Positions 62,445-64,000 of a stretch of DNA of 64,000 bases are shown here, in pieces. The first letter of the stretch is position 1; the number at the start of each line of letters is the position of its first letter. The notes under the pieces were generated by a model. That model was not told the DNA's origin. It saw only the letters and a program-made list of their open reading frames with translations, and did no database searches. Source of the stretch: Aspergillus flavus (lineage: Eukaryota > Ascomycota > Eurotiomycetes > Eurotiales > Aspergillaceae). The stretch is from positions 744,001-808,000 of the forward strand of contig NC_092410.1 of assembly GCF_009017415.1 (NCBI RefSeq), read 5' to 3'. The position numbers were made by a program, and so were the translations under genes.

Positions 62445-64000
62445 AGTTGTGACAAGGCGAAGCACTGGTAAACAATACTGAGCAGAAGGTCAGGACGGTT
62501 CAGGAATAAAATGAGATGATAAAGATTACCAAGCGAGGGGCTCAAGAGTGACTCTAGAACCAGAAGAAGAAAAAGAGACCCAAGAGGCAGCGAGGGCAAG
62601 CTTCGGGCGAACGAAGGATAAAACACAAGAGAAAAAGAAGAAGGGAGTTGAAGAGTCGGCAGAGGATAGGGGGATGGGTCGAGTGCCTGGGGAAGATGGC
62701 AGTCAATCTCGTGCCTGTCTGGAATAAACTTTTATATAGAAATTCACTCTCACCAGATGGGCCTCTTACATTTAATTGGAGAGAAATATTCCAATTCTAG
62801 GCATCGGCCAGTGTTCTTCTACGAATAGCCAGGGATGGGACAGATTACTACTTAGTATCTGCTACCACTTTTGTGTCATACCTGAAGTTGATATACGGGC
62901 TAGTCTTTCGTCCGGTATTGAGCTATGACCATTGAGAAGAGATACCAGGTCTACCCGTGACCTGACAATTGGTTTGAATTCCTTATCTAGGAGGTTGAAG
63001 GTAACGCAAACGCCACTGCTTGGTGAATGGGAACCTAGAGACGGCTACTCGCTGATGGTCTAGTCAGTATTTGAATCATGCTCAGTCTAAAGTTTCTCCG
63101 CACTCTTGGGGAAGTTTGTGGCCAAGCTATCATACAAATGTCAGGTTTCTCCGGATATCAGGCCTACTTTGAGAATGTCCATGATCCCCGAATGCAACAA
63201 AGAAGGCCTGGAACTCTTGGAATGTTTTTATCTAGTCATCTTTCGATTAAGAAGACACCATATGTTTGACGTTGCAAGTGTTGGTATGGACCAGCATCGT
63301 TGGTCTCCCAAGGTAACACAGCGAGAAAAGACGTTCAATAATAGGCGGGATATTGATTTGAGGCTATATCAGTGAATGATCCTACTAATTCTGACCCGTG
63401 ATCACCTGCGTGGACCAGCCATGTCCAGCCTAAACTGTTATTGTAATCATGGTCCTAGGACCTAATATGCAACGACATTCCCAAGAACCAGAAGACTGGT
63501 TTTCCTTGACATCAGAGTAATATATCATGCACCTGGATTTGCTATATATAATGACACAATAAGGGTAAACCCCATTAGAGTTGGAAGGCCCTCGTTGGCA
63601 ACCATCTGCCGAGCTACCAATACAACTCCTGCCTGGCTGTTCATCAAAAAGTCTTACTAAAATGAATTGGAATGGCATAGATAGATAACTGTTTAGGGAA
63701 GATACACAAGAAATCACTCGAGTGAGCCAATAGATGAGGCATCATACTACCTACGGTTGCACCTGAACACAGCTTATAGGTCATTATATTGATGAGCGGG
63801 AAGGAATTTAGAAAAAGGGTAGCCAAGGTTAGCTATAAGTGGCTAACGTATGAAGATATTGTCCGATTGGATGGTTGATTATTACGACGGATGGCATACA
63901 TACCAGCAAGATACCACGGAGGAGATATAAGCAAAGGAAACCTAGCGGTAACTTGGGCTAAGAAAAACACGTCTAGTCCCAGCCGTCTTGGAGGTGCCCC
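62445..64000. other. Intergenic region at right edge, about 1.55 kb
   Basis: It holds the promoter and leader of the peptide transporter. The leader is pyrimidine-rich in the sense of that gene and contains no ATG between 62730 and 62445. Beyond about 62,900 I see only short open frames with no family resemblance. Confidence 0.5.
62732..62739 (-). promoter_or_regulatory. TATA-like element of the peptide transporter gene
   Basis: The minus strand reads CTATATAAA about 290 bp before the start codon at 62444. Position and sequence are plausible for a TATA box, with a long leader. Confidence 0.4.

Overview
The window is nuclear DNA of a filamentous ascomycete, most likely an Aspergillus or a close relative (Eurotiales). 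The signs are compact genes split by short GT-AG introns (about 48-118 nt, often with a CTRAC-type branch site), the gene content, and a backbone secondary-metabolite enzyme beside ordinary conserved genes. I assembled all gene models by hand from reading frames, splice sites and family motifs. Every complete multi-exon model keeps frame from ATG to stop.

Left part (about 1-26,000): a polyketide biosynthetic gene cluster. A cytochrome P450 runs off the left edge. After an apparently empty 2.3 kb come a Zn2Cys6 transcription factor (2877-5413), an atypical short-chain dehydrogenase (SDR, minus), a LovC-like trans-acting enoyl reductase (plus), a CYP52-like P450 (minus), an O-methyltransferase (plus), an FAD monooxygenase (plus), a DUF3237 protein (plus), a TDP2-like endonuclease/phosphatase-fold protein (minus), a seven-helix rhodopsin-like membrane protein (minus) and a 2,420-residue highly reducing polyketide synthase (plus, KS-AT-DH-degenerate MT-nonfunctional ER-KR-ACP). 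The synthase lacks a working internal enoyl reductase, which the LovC-like protein would supply in trans. The P450s, monooxygenase, dehydrogenase and methyltransferase would tailor the chain. No dedicated release enzyme is visible and I could not match the product to a known compound.

Right part (about 26,600-62,450): conserved genes. In order: a DUF255/thioredoxin-fold protein, a secreted CAP/PR-1 protein after a 4.4 kb gap, a FacC-like cytosolic carnitine acetyltransferase, a KDM4-type JmjC histone demethylase (KdmA-like), an APC-family amino-acid/GABA permease, a membrane-anchored acyl-CoA-binding protein (Atg37-like), the complex I NDUFA8-type subunit (minus), an FG nucleoporin (Nup54/Nup57 type), a 49-residue Tom5 gene with three introns (minus), the elongation factor Iws1, the respiratory supercomplex factor Rcf2, and a PTR2-type peptide transporter (minus, seven exons). 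The last 1.5 kb shows no gene.

The main points for follow-up are the cluster itself, the degenerate methyltransferase domain in its synthase, an O-methyltransferase with Arg at the usual catalytic His, and a CTCGGCCGAG palindrome repeated in cluster intergenic regions that may be the binding site of the local regulator.
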